Positions 40,588 through 49,288 of a stretch of DNA of 64,000 nucleotides are shown here, in pieces; position 1 is the stretch's first letter; each line of letters starts with the position of its first letter. Below the pieces are notes generated by a model that saw nothing but the letters and a program-made list of their open reading frames with translations, ran no database searches and was not told where the DNA came from. Source of the stretch: Streptomyces venezuelae ATCC 10712 (GTDB lineage Bacteria > Actinomycetota > Actinomycetes > Streptomycetales > Streptomycetaceae); assembly GCF_008639165.1 (NCBI RefSeq), contig NZ_CP029197.1:2790001-2854000 (forward strand), given 5' to 3'. Both the position numbers and the translations under genes were made by a program.

Positions 40588-41454
40588 TCAGCGGAAGACG
40601 GACGCGGGCGGTACGGGTGAGGGCTTGGCGCTGGCGTCGGTGACCGGCGCCGCTCCCCCGGCGAAGTCGGCGAGCGTCCGCCCGTGTTCGACCCGGCCCG
40701 GGTGCGGGTCGGTGGCGACCCGGCGGGTCAGCTCGGCCACCGGCAGCTCCCGGTCGGAGGCGAGCAGCACCGCGTTGCCGAAGCGCCGCCCGCGCAGCAC
40801 CGTCGGGTCGGCGGCGAGCGCCAGCTCGGGGAAGACCGCGGCGGCCGTGGCGATCTGGCCGCGCAGATGCGTCAGCGGCGGCCCGTCGGCCAGGTTCGCC
40901 GCGTAGAAGCCGCCGGGCCGCAGCACCCGCCGCACCTCGCCGAGGAACTCGGTGCTGGTCAGATGGGCCGGGGTGCGGGCGCCGCTGAACACGTCGGCGA
41001 TGACGAGGTCGGCCCAGCCGTCCTGGACCTTGGCGAGCCCGGCGCGGGCGTCGGTGGACCGGACCCGGATCCGGGCCCCGGCGTCGAGCGGCAGCTCCCG
41101 GCGGACGAGCTGGACGAGGGACCCGTCGAGCTCCACGATCTGCTGGGTGGAGCGGGGCCGGGTCGCGGCGACGTACCGGGCGAGGGTGAAGGCGCCACCG
41201 CCGAGGTGGACGACCTGGAGCGGCCGGTTCGGCGGGGCGGCGAGGTCGGCGATGTGGCCGAGCCGCCGCTGGTACTCGAAGGTGAGGTGGGCGGGGTCGT
41301 CGAGGTCCACGTGGGACTGCGGGGCGCCGTCGATGAGCAGCGTCCAGGCGCGCGGGCGTTCCCGGTCGGGTATGAGTTCGGCGAGTCCGCCGTCGACGGT
41401 CTCGACGACGGAGACGGCGGACGCCGCCCGGTCGCGCTGCTTGTTCCTGGCCAC
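40588..41454 (-). CDS. Spermidine synthase-like class I methyltransferase-fold protein
   Basis: A 288-aa protein with the spermidine synthase/fused methyltransferase fold: AWTLLIDGAPQSHVDLDDPA, LTFEYQRRLGHIADLAAPPN, PLQVVHLGGGAFTLARYVAA (motif I GGG), QQIVELDGSLVQLVRREL, VRSTDARAGLAKVQDGWADL and VIADVFSGARTPAHLTSTEF, RRVLRPGGFYAANLAD. In many actinobacteria such proteins are not true polyamine synthases, so substrate is open. GTG start; no operon partner. Confidence 0.82.
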   Translation of the reverse strand: MARNKQRDRAASAVSVVETVDGGLAELIPDRERPRAWTLLIDGAPQSHVDLDDPAHLTFEYQRRLGHIADLAAPPNRPLQVVHLGGGAFTLARYVAATRPRSTQQIVELDGSLVQLVRRELPLDAGARIRVRSTDARAGLAKVQDGWADLVIADVFSGARTPAHLTSTEFLGEVRRVLRPGGFYAANLADGPPLTHLRGQIATAAAVFPELALAADPTVLRGRRFGNAVLLASDRELPVAELTRRVATDPHPGRVEHGRTLADFAGGAAPVTDASAKPSPVPPASVFR

Positions 41455-41535
41455 TGCCCCATTATCGGCGCATGCGCGACGGGCCCGCCCGACGGCGTCC
41501 GGTCCCCGGCCGTGGCCGGAAACGGATCACTCGTC

Positions 41536-41979
41536 TCAGTGGCAGCCGTCGGCCGCTTCGATGAGCCGGGCCGCCTCGCCGAGGGCCTCGCGCAGGACGA
41601 CGGGGTCGGTGACGGGATCGGTGTCGCCGGGCGGCAGCAGCCAGCCGGCCGGGCGCGGCGCGTCCCCGGCGGGCTCGGGCAGCTCCGGCAGCTCGGGGAG
41701 GCGCAGGCCGCGCCCCGAGGTCCGGGTGCAGGCGCTGCCGGGCATGTCCCAGGCGGCGGCGGTGCCCGGCGGGACCAGGAAGCCCAGGGTGTCGCAGGTG
41801 CCGTCGTGGACGACGGGGCCGACGGCCGGGACCGCGCCGCGCCGCAGGATGTCGACGGCCTCCAGACCCTGGCGGACCGGCACGGTCACCAGGTCCCAGG
41901 GCTCGGCGGCGGGCTGGGGCCCGCCGGCGTCCGGGGCGGGCGTGTGCCAGGTGGCCGACTGCGAACCGATCTCCGACAT
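41536..41979 (-). CDS. Hypothetical protein, Gly/Pro-rich
   Basis: A 147-aa protein reading PWDLVTVPVRQGLEAVDILR, VGPVVHDGTCDTLGFLVPPG, then SACTRTSGRGLRLPELPELP and WLLPPGDTDPVTDPVVLREA. ATG 41979 has a strong GAGGAGGGG upstream, so expression is likely. The VGPVVHD...GFLVPPGTAA stretch resembles a segment in the protein at 49898 (SGPVAVHRGRMMLFAAPGTA) and, from memory, short actinobacterial primase/polymerase-like proteins. That link is weak. It is divergent from the TPR-containing regulator at 42206, whose relatives often have such a partner. Confidence 0.6.
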   Translation of the reverse strand: MSEIGSQSATWHTPAPDAGGPQPAAEPWDLVTVPVRQGLEAVDILRRGAVPAVGPVVHDGTCDTLGFLVPPGTAAAWDMPGSACTRTSGRGLRLPELPELPEPAGDAPRPAGWLLPPGDTDPVTDPVVLREALGEAARLIEAADGCH

Positions 41980-42205
41980 GGGACCCCTCCTCGCTCCTGA
42001 GGAGACACGTTCCGTCTCTCCCTTACGGTTCAACGCCCGTGCGCGTCAACGGCTACGGCGCCATGCCGCCGCAAAGGATGGCAGTTCATGGCAGATCACA
42101 GGCGAGATATCCGATTTGTAGCCAAACTCAGCGTAGGCATCCGGTCACAGCAGGTACGTTCTTGCTCCGCCGGACCACCCGGCAGCACAGGAGAGGGCTC
42201 GGGCC

Positions 42206-43492
42206 ATGGCGATGTCACGGGCAGTTCCCAATCTCGCCTTCCGCCGGCTCCGCGGACAGCACTCGCCGGCGGAGTTCGCCGCGGCGGTCCGCCGGGCGGC
42301 GCGGGAGATCGGCGAACAGGTCGCGTGCGACGCCCGCTACATCGGGCGCGTGGAAGCGGGCGAGATCCGCTGCCCCAACTACGCGTACGAGCGGGTCTTC
42401 CTGCACATGTTCCCCGGTCTGAGCCTCACCGACCTGGGCTTCTCCGCGCGGGAGACGGTCCGCGGCCGGCCGCGACGCGTCGCGGCCGGGGCGCCGCCTC
42501 CCGCCGCCATCTCGACCCGGAACGATGAGGAGAGCGACGTGCTGCGTCGCGCATTCATGACGAGCGGCTCCGCCACCCTGGCGGCCGCCTCGCTGGGACT
42601 CGGCGGCCCCGCCGTCGCGATCCCCGCCCCCCGCGCCGGCCACCGCATCGGCGAGGCCGAGGTGCGGGCCGTCGAGGACGCCGTACGGCAGATCCGGCTG
42701 CTCGACGACCGGCACGGCGCCGACGGGCTCTACAAGGTCGCCGCCCAGCCGCTCCGGGCCGCGTACGCGCTGCTCGACACGGGCACGATGACCCGCCGCT
42801 CCACCGAGGACCGGCTGCACGCGGGCGCGGGCGAGCTCTCCCTCTCCGTCGGCTGGCTGGCCCACGACTCGGGCCGCCTCGACGACGCCCGCTCGCACTA
42901 CGCCGAGGCGCTGGCCACCGCGCGCTTCTCGGGCAACGCGGCCCTGGAGGCGCACGCCTTCTGCAACACGTCGTTCCTGGCACGGGACACCGGCCGGTAC
43001 CGCGAGGCGGTCCGGGCGGCGCAGGCGGGGCTGCGGGCCGCGCAGCCGCTCGACTCGGCGCGGCTGCTCTCGCTGCTGTCGCTGCGGGAGGCCGGCGCGT
43101 GGGCGGGCCTCGGCGAACGCTCGGCCTGCGAGCAGGCCCTCGGCCGGGCCCACGGCTTCTTCGACCGGGGTCCCTGCGACGACGACCCCGAGTGGATGTC
43201 GTTCTTCGGGGAGCCGGAGCGGGAGGCCCTGGAGGCGCAGTGCTGGTCGGCCCTGGGCGACTGGGGCCGGGCCGCCCGGCACGCCCACCGGGCCGCCGTC
43301 CTGCAGAACCCGCACTTCGCCCGGAACCTGGCGCTCTACCGCACCCACCTCGCGAAGAACCTGGCGCACGCCGGACGTCCGGACGAGGCCGCGGCGGAGG
43401 CCCGGCGGGTGGTGGAGTCGCTGGAGGGCATCGCCTCGGCCAGGATCCGCGTAATGCTCTCGGAGACCCGCCGGGCCCTGGCCGCGTACTGA
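42206..43492 (+). CDS. TPR-containing regulatory protein (NsdA/NsdB-like architecture)
   Basis: A 428-aa protein. Residues 1-100 contain a degenerate XRE-like helix-turn-helix (FAAAVRRAAREIGEQVACDA, RYIGRVEAGEIRCPNYAYER). Residues 150-428 are alpha-helical tetratricopeptide-type repeats (LDDARSHYAEALATARFSGN; YREAVRAAQAGLRAAQPLDS; WGRAARHAHRAAVLQNPHFA). The layout resembles Streptomyces regulators such as NsdA, but I cannot tell orthologue from paralogue. GGAGAGGG precedes the ATG. Partner proteins or target genes are unknown. Confidence 0.75.
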   Translation: MAMSRAVPNLAFRRLRGQHSPAEFAAAVRRAAREIGEQVACDARYIGRVEAGEIRCPNYAYERVFLHMFPGLSLTDLGFSARETVRGRPRRVAAGAPPPAAISTRNDEESDVLRRAFMTSGSATLAAASLGLGGPAVAIPAPRAGHRIGEAEVRAVEDAVRQIRLLDDRHGADGLYKVAAQPLRAAYALLDTGTMTRRSTEDRLHAGAGELSLSVGWLAHDSGRLDDARSHYAEALATARFSGNAALEAHAFCNTSFLARDTGRYREAVRAAQAGLRAAQPLDSARLLSLLSLREAGAWAGLGERSACEQALGRAHGFFDRGPCDDDPEWMSFFGEPEREALEAQCWSALGDWGRAARHAHRAAVLQNPHFARNLALYRTHLAKNLAHAGRPDEAAAEARRVVESLEGIASARIRVMLSETRRALAAY

Positions 43493-43533
43493 CCGCCGGG
43501 CCGCGGGCGTGCCCCTGGCCGGGGGGCGGTCGG

Positions 43534-44127
43534 CTACTCCAGGTGCCCGGTGTCGTTCCAGCGCTCCATCGCGGGGGCGCCGTACGCCCAGCCGAGGACC
43601 GACAGGCTCGTCGGGTCGAGGCGGATGCGGGAGGCGAAGGAGACGTCCTCGCCGAGCCAGCGGGCGCCGATCGAGCGCAGGATGTGCCCGTGGGCGAAGA
43701 CCAGGACGTCACGGTCGGCCGAGCGGGCCCAGTTCACGACCTCGTCGGCGCGCGCCGACAGCTGCGCGAGGGACTCGCCGTCCCGGACGCCGTCGCGCCA
43801 GATGAACCAGCCCGGCTGGATGTCCTGGATCTGCGCCGGGGTCAGCCCCTCGTACGCCCCGTAGTCCCACTCCATCAGCGCGTCCCAGGGCTCGGCCCGC
43901 TCGCCGAAGCCGGCCAGCTCGCAGGTCTCGCTCGCGCGGACCAGCGGACTGGTGCGCACCTCCACGCCGGGCAGGCCCTGCCAGGGGCCGCGGTGCAGGC
44001 GCTCACCGAGCAGCTTCGCTCCGCGCCGCCCCTCGTCGAGCAGGGGTATGTCGGTCCTGCCGGTGTGCCGGCCGAGAAGTGACCACTCGGTCTGGCCGTG
44101 CCGGGCGAGCAGGATGCGCGGTGCCAT
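43534..44127 (-). CDS. Histidine phosphatase (phosphoglycerate mutase-like)
   Basis: A 197-aa enzyme: [20 protein letters not shown] has the phospho-accepting His in [27 protein letters not shown] the second Arg, [20 protein letters not shown] the acid, and [20 protein letters not shown] the second catalytic His. It should act on a small phosphomonoester. The ATG has GGAG upstream. It stands alone; TPR regulator and PAP2 genes flank it. Confidence 0.9.
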   Translation of the reverse strand: MAPRILLARHGQTEWSLLGRHTGRTDIPLLDEGRRGAKLLGERLHRGPWQGLPGVEVRTSPLVRASETCELAGFGERAEPWDALMEWDYGAYEGLTPAQIQDIQPGWFIWRDGVRDGESLAQLSARADEVVNWARSADRDVLVFAHGHILRSIGARWLGEDVSFASRIRLDPTSLSVLGWAYGAPAMERWNDTGHLE

Positions 44128-44270
44128 GGGAAGGATCTCCAGGGGTTCACGGTGCGGACGTGCCTCTCCCATCATCGCCCACGTGGATTCGGGGTGACGT
44201 CCGGGCAACCCCCCGGCGGCGCCCGGCGTCCACTCCCCCGGGGCGATCACCGTCGGGGGGACCTTTTCGT

Positions 44271-45110
44271 ATGCGCAAGCCACGCTGGTGGGCCGAGTTG
44301 TCGCTGATCGCGGTCGTGTACGCGGCGTACACCTGCGGGCGGCTGCTGGTGCGCGGCGACGAGGCCTCGGCCGTGGGGCACGGTCTTGCCGTCCTGCGCC
44401 TCGAACGGCTCCTCGGCGTCGACGTCGAGCGGCCGCTGAACCGGCTGTTCACGGACGTGCCCGCGCTCGGGGTCCCGGCGGACTTCGCGTACGCCTCGCT
44501 GCACTACCTCGTCACCCCGGCGATCCTGGTCTGGCTCTTCCGCCGCCGCCCGGCGCACTACCGGGCCGCCCGCACCTGGCTGATGGCGTCCACGCTGCTG
44601 GGTCTCGTCGGCTTCACCCTGCTGCCGACCTGCCCGCCGCGGCTGCTCGACCCGGCGTACGGCTTCACCGACACCATGGCGCACTTCAGCGCGTACGGCT
44701 GGTGGGGCGGCGAGGCCAGCGCGCCGCGCGGGCTCGGCGGCATGACCAACCAGTACGCGGCGATGCCCAGCCTCCACGTGGGCTGGGCACTGTGGTGCGG
44801 GGTGATGCTCTGGCGGTACGGGAGGACGCCCGCGACCAGGGCCCTCGGGGTGGCGTATCCGCTGCTCACCACGCTCGTCGTGATGGGCACCGCCAACCAC
44901 TACCTGCTCGACGCGGTCGCCGGCGCGGCCGTGATGGGCGCCGGTCTGCTGCTCACCCGGTACGCGCTGCGGCGCGCCGGGTGGCGGCGCGGGACGGCGG
45001 AAGCGCCCCCGGTTGTCAGTGGCGGATGCGAGACTTCCACGGGTGAGCGCATCCCTGGACAGCGGTCTGTCCCGACCTCCCCGACCGACGCCTCGCCGGC
45101 TCCTCGCTGA
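44271..45110 (+). CDS. PAP2-superfamily membrane phosphatase
   Basis: A 279-aa protein with five or six helices ([80 protein letters not shown]) and the PAP2 catalytic elements [20 protein letters not shown] (PSxH-type) and [20 protein letters not shown] (H...D). It likely dephosphorylates a lipid phosphate at the outer membrane face. Its C-terminal 23 codons overlap the start of the next gene (GTG 45043) in another frame. Confidence 0.85.
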   Translation: MRKPRWWAELSLIAVVYAAYTCGRLLVRGDEASAVGHGLAVLRLERLLGVDVERPLNRLFTDVPALGVPADFAYASLHYLVTPAILVWLFRRRPAHYRAARTWLMASTLLGLVGFTLLPTCPPRLLDPAYGFTDTMAHFSAYGWWGGEASAPRGLGGMTNQYAAMPSLHVGWALWCGVMLWRYGRTPATRALGVAYPLLTTLVVMGTANHYLLDAVAGAAVMGAGLLLTRYALRRAGWRRGTAEAPPVVSGGCETSTGERIPGQRSVPTSPTDASPAPR

Positions 45111-46173
45111 GCTGCGGGGACCGTCGAACCCGCCGCGTCCGCTGGACGCGCGGGCCCTCGCGGCGCTGGCCGCCAATCCCGGCTGCCGGCGGCGGGCCCT
45201 CCTCGACGGCGCCGGGGTCGACAAGTCGGCGCTCGCCGCCAGGCTCGGCTCTCCGGCCCCGTTCGGGCAGTCGCAGTTCGCGATCGTGCGGGGCAACTCC
45301 TTCGAGGCGAAGGTCAAGGCGGACGGCGGCCGTGAGCTGCTGCGGCTGATCGGCGTCGAGGAGCCGGGCACGGTCGCCGTGCCCGATCTCGCGGCCGCCG
45401 GTCCCGAAGGGCGGGTGGCGCGGACGGCGCTCGCGCTGCGCGAGGCGACCGCGGCGGACGCCTGGACGCTGCTCGACCATCCGCTGTTCGCCCTCGAGGT
45501 GGCCGGTTCGCCGGTGTACCTGGAGCCGGACGCGGTGGTGGTCCGCCCCGACGGCGGATGGACGGTCGTGGAGATCAAGTCCTTCCCGATGGTCGACGGG
45601 GCGGCGGACGCGTCGAAGGTGGGGGCGGCGGCCCGGCAGGCCGCGGTGTACGTGCTCGCGCTCGAACGGGTCGCGGCGGTCACCGAGGGCGCCGAGGTCG
45701 CCCGGTCGGTGCTCCTCGTCTGCCCGAAGGACTTCTCCAACGTGCCGACGGCCTCGGTCGTCGACGTGCGCAAGCAGCGCGCGGTCACCCGGCGCCAGCT
45801 CGACCGGCTGACCCGGATCGACGAGATCGCGGCGGCCCTGCCGGAGGGCGTCAGCTTCGACGTGGCCGAGCGTTCGGCGGAGGAACTGACCGCGTCCGTG
45901 GAGTCCGTGCCCCATCAGTACGCGCCGGAGTGCCTGGCCGCCTGCGAGCTGGCCTTCCACTGCCGCTCGCGGGCCCGGGACGCGGGCGCGGTGGAGACCC
46001 TGGGCCGTTCGGTACGGGGTGAGCTCGGCGGCCTGACGACGGTCGCCGCGGTCCTCGCGGCGGCCCGCGGCGAGGAGGGCGACCCGCGGGACCCGGCGGT
46101 GGCGGCCCTGCGCAGGGCGCGGGCGCTGCGCCAGGAGGCGCTGGCGGGGGCGGAGGCGCGGGCATGTCGCTGA
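45043..46173 (+). CDS. PD-(D/E)XK (RecB/Cas4-type) nuclease with candidate Fe-S cysteine staple
   Basis: A 376-aa protein. The nuclease core is at PVYLEPDAVVVRPDGGWTVV and EIKSF: D163, then E177-x-K179 of a PD-(D/E)XK site, with a conserved-type Gln later in AAARQAAVYVLAL. Four cysteines are placed as in the iron-sulfur staple of Cas4, AddB and Dna2: C48 (AANPGCRRR) before the core and C297, C301, C307 (PECLAACELAFHC) after it. Spacing here is x3/x5, against the canonical x2/x5. It overlaps PAP2 upstream and the next gene by 10 nt. GTG 45043 is preferred; a TTG at 45013 would add 10 residues. Together with the helicase-like gene downstream it looks like a split Dna2. Confidence 0.72.
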   Translation: MSASLDSGLSRPPRPTPRRLLAELRGPSNPPRPLDARALAALAANPGCRRRALLDGAGVDKSALAARLGSPAPFGQSQFAIVRGNSFEAKVKADGGRELLRLIGVEEPGTVAVPDLAAAGPEGRVARTALALREATAADAWTLLDHPLFALEVAGSPVYLEPDAVVVRPDGGWTVVEIKSFPMVDGAADASKVGAAARQAAVYVLALERVAAVTEGAEVARSVLLVCPKDFSNVPTASVVDVRKQRAVTRRQLDRLTRIDEIAAALPEGVSFDVAERSAEELTASVESVPHQYAPECLAACELAFHCRSRARDAGAVETLGRSVRGELGGLTTVAAVLAAARGEEGDPRDPAVAALRRARALRQEALAGAEARACR

Positions 46174-47771
46174 TCTCCACCCTCGCCCGGATGGAGGCCG
46201 TCGAGTCGGGCCGGGCGCAGCCGCTCGCGACCGTCCGGCACCGGCGGGTCTCCGAGCGGCCCCTCGTGTTCGTCCCGCTGACGACCGCCGGTGAGGCGGG
46301 CGCCCCGCTGGGCGCGCTCGTCGGCACCGACCCGGCGGAGCCCCGGCTCCTGGTGGTGGCCCAGCCCCGGGACCGGGACCTGCGGTTCGGCTTCCTCGCC
46401 GACCTGGCGGACGAGGTCCTGCCGTACGTCGAATCGTTCGCGGAGGCCGTCGAGGCGGCGGAGAAGAGCGAGGTCGACCCGGAGACCGGCAAGAAGGTGA
46501 AGGTCGAGGTCGAGCTGTGCGCGGACGCGCCGCAGCTGATCGTGCCGAGCCGGGCGGGCATCGAGTACGTACGGCTGCTGGGGCGGTCGACGCGGTTCCG
46601 GCGGACGGCCGAGCAGGACCCGGAGACGCCGTTCCCCGCGCCGCCGCGGGTCCCGCTGCTCGGGCGCTGGCTGACGCACTTCGCCGACCGGGCCCGGGTG
46701 CCGGGCTCCTCGCTGCTGCTCTGCGCGACCGACCTCCTCAACCGGCACTGGGCGACCGGCCAGTCCAGCCTGGAGGACCAGCACCTGGGCGCGCTGCTCG
46801 CCTGGATCGACCGACCCGACGACAAGGGGGCCGAGGCGGACGAGCCGGGCGCGCGGGCCGCGCTGCGGGCCGAGGTGGGCCGGGACGCCGAGGGGCAGTT
46901 GCTGTGCCCGCCCGCGGGGCCCGCCACCGACCCGGCGTTCGACAACCGGCTCCTCGCGCCCGCGATCGAGCGGTACGACCGCGCCCGGCAGGCCGTCGGC
47001 GCGGCCGAGGACGGCGAGGCGGCCGAGCGCGGACTCGGCGAACTGCACCGGGCGGAGCGAGAGGTGCGACGCCTGGTCGTCTCGCAGATGAAACCGACCT
47101 GGGACGCGGTCTGGCGGGCGATCGGCCTGCTGCGGGAGCTCCCGGAGGGCGCCCGGGTCGAGGACCGCTGGACCCGCGACCGCTGGTCCTTCACCGCCCA
47201 CCGCGACCGAGTCGCCGCCGGTGAGCCGCCGCAGCCGCGCCGGGACGACGCCGTCACGGCGGCCCGCAAGCTCGCCGCGCGCGAGCAGGCGCAGGGCCAG
47301 CTGGAGGCGCAGGAGGCCCTCGACGATCCGCTGGTCCTCGCCGGACGGCGGCTCGCGGGCGAGGCGTTCACGGCCCAGGTGGTCGAGGTGACGATGGCGT
47401 GGACGGAGTCGAAGCGGCCCGCACCGCGCCCGCTGCTCACCGTCCGCACGGAGGACCGGCCGCACCTGGGCGAGAAGGTGAAGGTCTACCGCTCGCTCGA
47501 CGGGAAGCCGCAGTCGGCGGAGTTCGTGCGGTACGAGGAGGACGGGGCGCTGCTGCTGCGGCTCCTCGACAGGATGGGCCGCGCGAAGGAGCCCGCGGAG
47601 GGCTCGGTGCCGGAGAAGGGCGAGTGGATCGCCTGGACGCTGTTCGAGCACGACCAGCGGGTCGGGCCGCAGCTGCCCGAGGCGGAGGAGACGCCCTGGA
47701 CGCACGGCGGGCCGCCCCGCTCGGACGTCGTGGAACTGCCCGACGCCGTGACCCCGGAGGACGTGCTGTGA
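46164..47771 (+). CDS. Unknown 535-aa protein between nuclease and helicase genes
   Basis: A soluble protein with no recognised family. The N half is beta-rich (RRVSERPLVFVPLTTAGEAG; RLLVVAQPRDRDLRFGFLAD), with a charged helix EAAEKSEVDPETGKKVKVEV and LCADAPQLIVPSRAGIEYVR. A middle region of long helices (EDGEAAERGLGELHRAEREV, AARKLAAREQAQGQLEAQEA) precedes a C-terminal beta domain (LLTVRTEDRPHLGEKVKVYR; AEFVRYEEDGALLLRLLDRM; GEWIAWTLFEHDQRVGPQLP), OB- or barrel-like in character. ATG 46164 lies inside the nuclease gene (10-nt overlap). The beta-barrel may supply the DNA-binding domain that single-chain Dna2-type helicases carry internally; that is inference. Confidence 0.7.
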   Translation: MSLISTLARMEAVESGRAQPLATVRHRRVSERPLVFVPLTTAGEAGAPLGALVGTDPAEPRLLVVAQPRDRDLRFGFLADLADEVLPYVESFAEAVEAAEKSEVDPETGKKVKVEVELCADAPQLIVPSRAGIEYVRLLGRSTRFRRTAEQDPETPFPAPPRVPLLGRWLTHFADRARVPGSSLLLCATDLLNRHWATGQSSLEDQHLGALLAWIDRPDDKGAEADEPGARAALRAEVGRDAEGQLLCPPAGPATDPAFDNRLLAPAIERYDRARQAVGAAEDGEAAERGLGELHRAEREVRRLVVSQMKPTWDAVWRAIGLLRELPEGARVEDRWTRDRWSFTAHRDRVAAGEPPQPRRDDAVTAARKLAAREQAQGQLEAQEALDDPLVLAGRRLAGEAFTAQVVEVTMAWTESKRPAPRPLLTVRTEDRPHLGEKVKVYRSLDGKPQSAEFVRYEEDGALLLRLLDRMGRAKEPAEGSVPEKGEWIAWTLFEHDQRVGPQLPEAEETPWTHGGPPRSDVVELPDAVTPEDVL

Positions 47772-47809
47772 CCGTGCTCGACCCCATGCCCGCGAAGGAC
47801 GCGCCGTGA
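47768..47809 (+). CDS. Micro-ORF bridging two genes, MTVLDPMPAKDAP
   Basis: A GTG overlapping the stop of the 535-aa gene (GTGA, 47768) opens 13 codons and ends at 47809, overlapping the helicase gene GTG (47806). Its first codons (GTGACCGTGCTCGACCCC) are nearly identical to the helicase start (GTGACCCTGTTCGACCCC). It may keep ribosomes translating across the 34-nt gap or be a relic of a duplicated start. Real translation is uncertain. Confidence 0.3.
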   Translation: MTVLDPMPAKDAP

Positions 47810-49158
47810 CCCTGTTCGACCCCTCCCCCGCGGGTTTCGACCCCTCCGCCGCCGCCGGGAAGGCGACCGCGGACATCCTCGCGGACACCCTGCACGGCAC
47901 CGCGCGGGGTGTCGTCGTGGACTCCCCGCCCGGCGCGGGAAAGTCCACGCTGGTGGTGCGGGCCGCCCTCGAACTGGCCGCGGCGGGCCGCCCCCTGATG
48001 GTGGTCGCCCAGACGAACGCGCAGGTGGACGACCTGGTGCTGCGGCTCGCCGAGAAGGAGCCGGACCTTGAGGTGGGGCGGCTGCACTCGAACGACAGCG
48101 ACCCGTACGACAAGGCGCTCGACGACCTGGAACGCGTACGAAAGTCGGCGAAGGCCGGTGAGCTGGCCGGGCTTCCGGTCGTCCTGTCCACCGCCGCCAA
48201 ATGGGCGCACGTGAAGAACGTGGAGCCCTGGGCGCACGCCATCGTCGACGAGGCGTACCAGATGCGCTCGGACGCGCTGCTCGCCGTTGCGGGGCTCTTC
48301 GAGCGGGCCCTCTTCGTCGGCGACCCCGGGCAGCTGGACCCGTTCTCGGTGGTGGGCGCGGAGCAGTGGGCGGGGCTGTCGTACGACCCGTCGGCGAGCG
48401 CGGTCTCCACGCTCCTGGCGCACAACCCGGAGCTTCCGCAGCACCGGCTGCCGGTGTCCTGGCGGCTGCCCGCCTCGGCGGCGCCGCTGGTCTCGGACGC
48501 CTTCTACCCCTTCACACCGTTCCGCAGCGGCACCGGGCACGGCGACCGAAGGCTGTCCTTCGGGGTGGCGTCGGACGGTTCGGGTCCCGACCGGGTCCTC
48601 GACGAGGCGGCCGAGTCGGGCTGGGGCCTGCTCGAACTGCCCGCCCGGCACACCCCGCGCACCGACCCCGAGGCGGTCGGCGCGGTCGCCCTTGTGGTGC
48701 GCCGGCTCCTCGACCGGGGCGGGGCGGCGGTCTCGGAGCGCTCGGAGACCCCCGTGCCGCTGACGGCGGACCGGATCGCGGTCGGCACCGCGCACCGCGA
48801 CCAGGCGGCGGCGGTGCGGGCGGCGCTCCACGAGCTGGGCGTGACGGGCGTGACCGTCGACACCGCGAACCGGCTCCAGGGACGCGAGTACGACGTGACG
48901 GTCGTCCTGCACCCGCTGTCCGGGCGGCCGGACGCGACGGCCTTCCACCTGGAGACGGGCCGCCTGTGCGTACTGGCCTCCCGGCACCGGCACGCGTGCG
49001 TGGTGGTCTGCCGGGCGGGGGTGACGGACCTGCTCGACGCGCACCCGTCGACGGAGCCGGTCCAGCTGGGTGTCGCGGTGTCCTTCCCGGACGGCTGGGA
49101 GGCGAACCACGCGGTCCTGTCCCATCTGGAGGAGCACCGGGTGACCTGGACGCCGTGA
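47806..49158 (+). CDS. SF1 helicase-like ATPase (Upf1/Dna2-like core)
   Basis: A 450-aa P-loop protein: Walker A VVDSPPGAGKSTLVVRAALE (K46), a Ia-type LMVVAQTNAQVDDLVLRLAE, Walker B HAIVDEAYQM (D148-E149), motif III LFVGDPGQLDPFSVVGAEQW, a IV-like ALHELGVTGVTVDTANRLQG, motif V QGREYDVTVVLHPL and motif VI VLASRHRHACVVVCR. This is the SF1B (Upf1/Dna2) order. It is short and lacks inserted domains, so partners probably supply them. AAGGA precedes GTG 47806. It is the last of the three-gene unit; whether it unwinds DNA or RNA is unknown. Confidence 0.82.
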   Translation: MTLFDPSPAGFDPSAAAGKATADILADTLHGTARGVVVDSPPGAGKSTLVVRAALELAAAGRPLMVVAQTNAQVDDLVLRLAEKEPDLEVGRLHSNDSDPYDKALDDLERVRKSAKAGELAGLPVVLSTAAKWAHVKNVEPWAHAIVDEAYQMRSDALLAVAGLFERALFVGDPGQLDPFSVVGAEQWAGLSYDPSASAVSTLLAHNPELPQHRLPVSWRLPASAAPLVSDAFYPFTPFRSGTGHGDRRLSFGVASDGSGPDRVLDEAAESGWGLLELPARHTPRTDPEAVGAVALVVRRLLDRGGAAVSERSETPVPLTADRIAVGTAHRDQAAAVRAALHELGVTGVTVDTANRLQGREYDVTVVLHPLSGRPDATAFHLETGRLCVLASRHRHACVVVCRAGVTDLLDAHPSTEPVQLGVAVSFPDGWEANHAVLSHLEEHRVTWTP

Positions 49159-49288
49159 CTCCGGCGCGGCGCGGCGGGCCGGGGCCGGTCAGGGGCGTGC
49201 GCGGGACCGTACGCGCTCTTGCGGGGCGCGGGACAATGGAAGACGGCCCGGGAGTCCGGGCCGTGCCTGTGCGAGGAGGAGACGGACG

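Noticed and set aside
45043..46173. Cas4 of a CRISPR system
   Set aside because: The cysteine layout is similar, but there are no cas1/cas2 or repeats; an SF1 helicase-like partner points to Dna2/AddB-like machinery.
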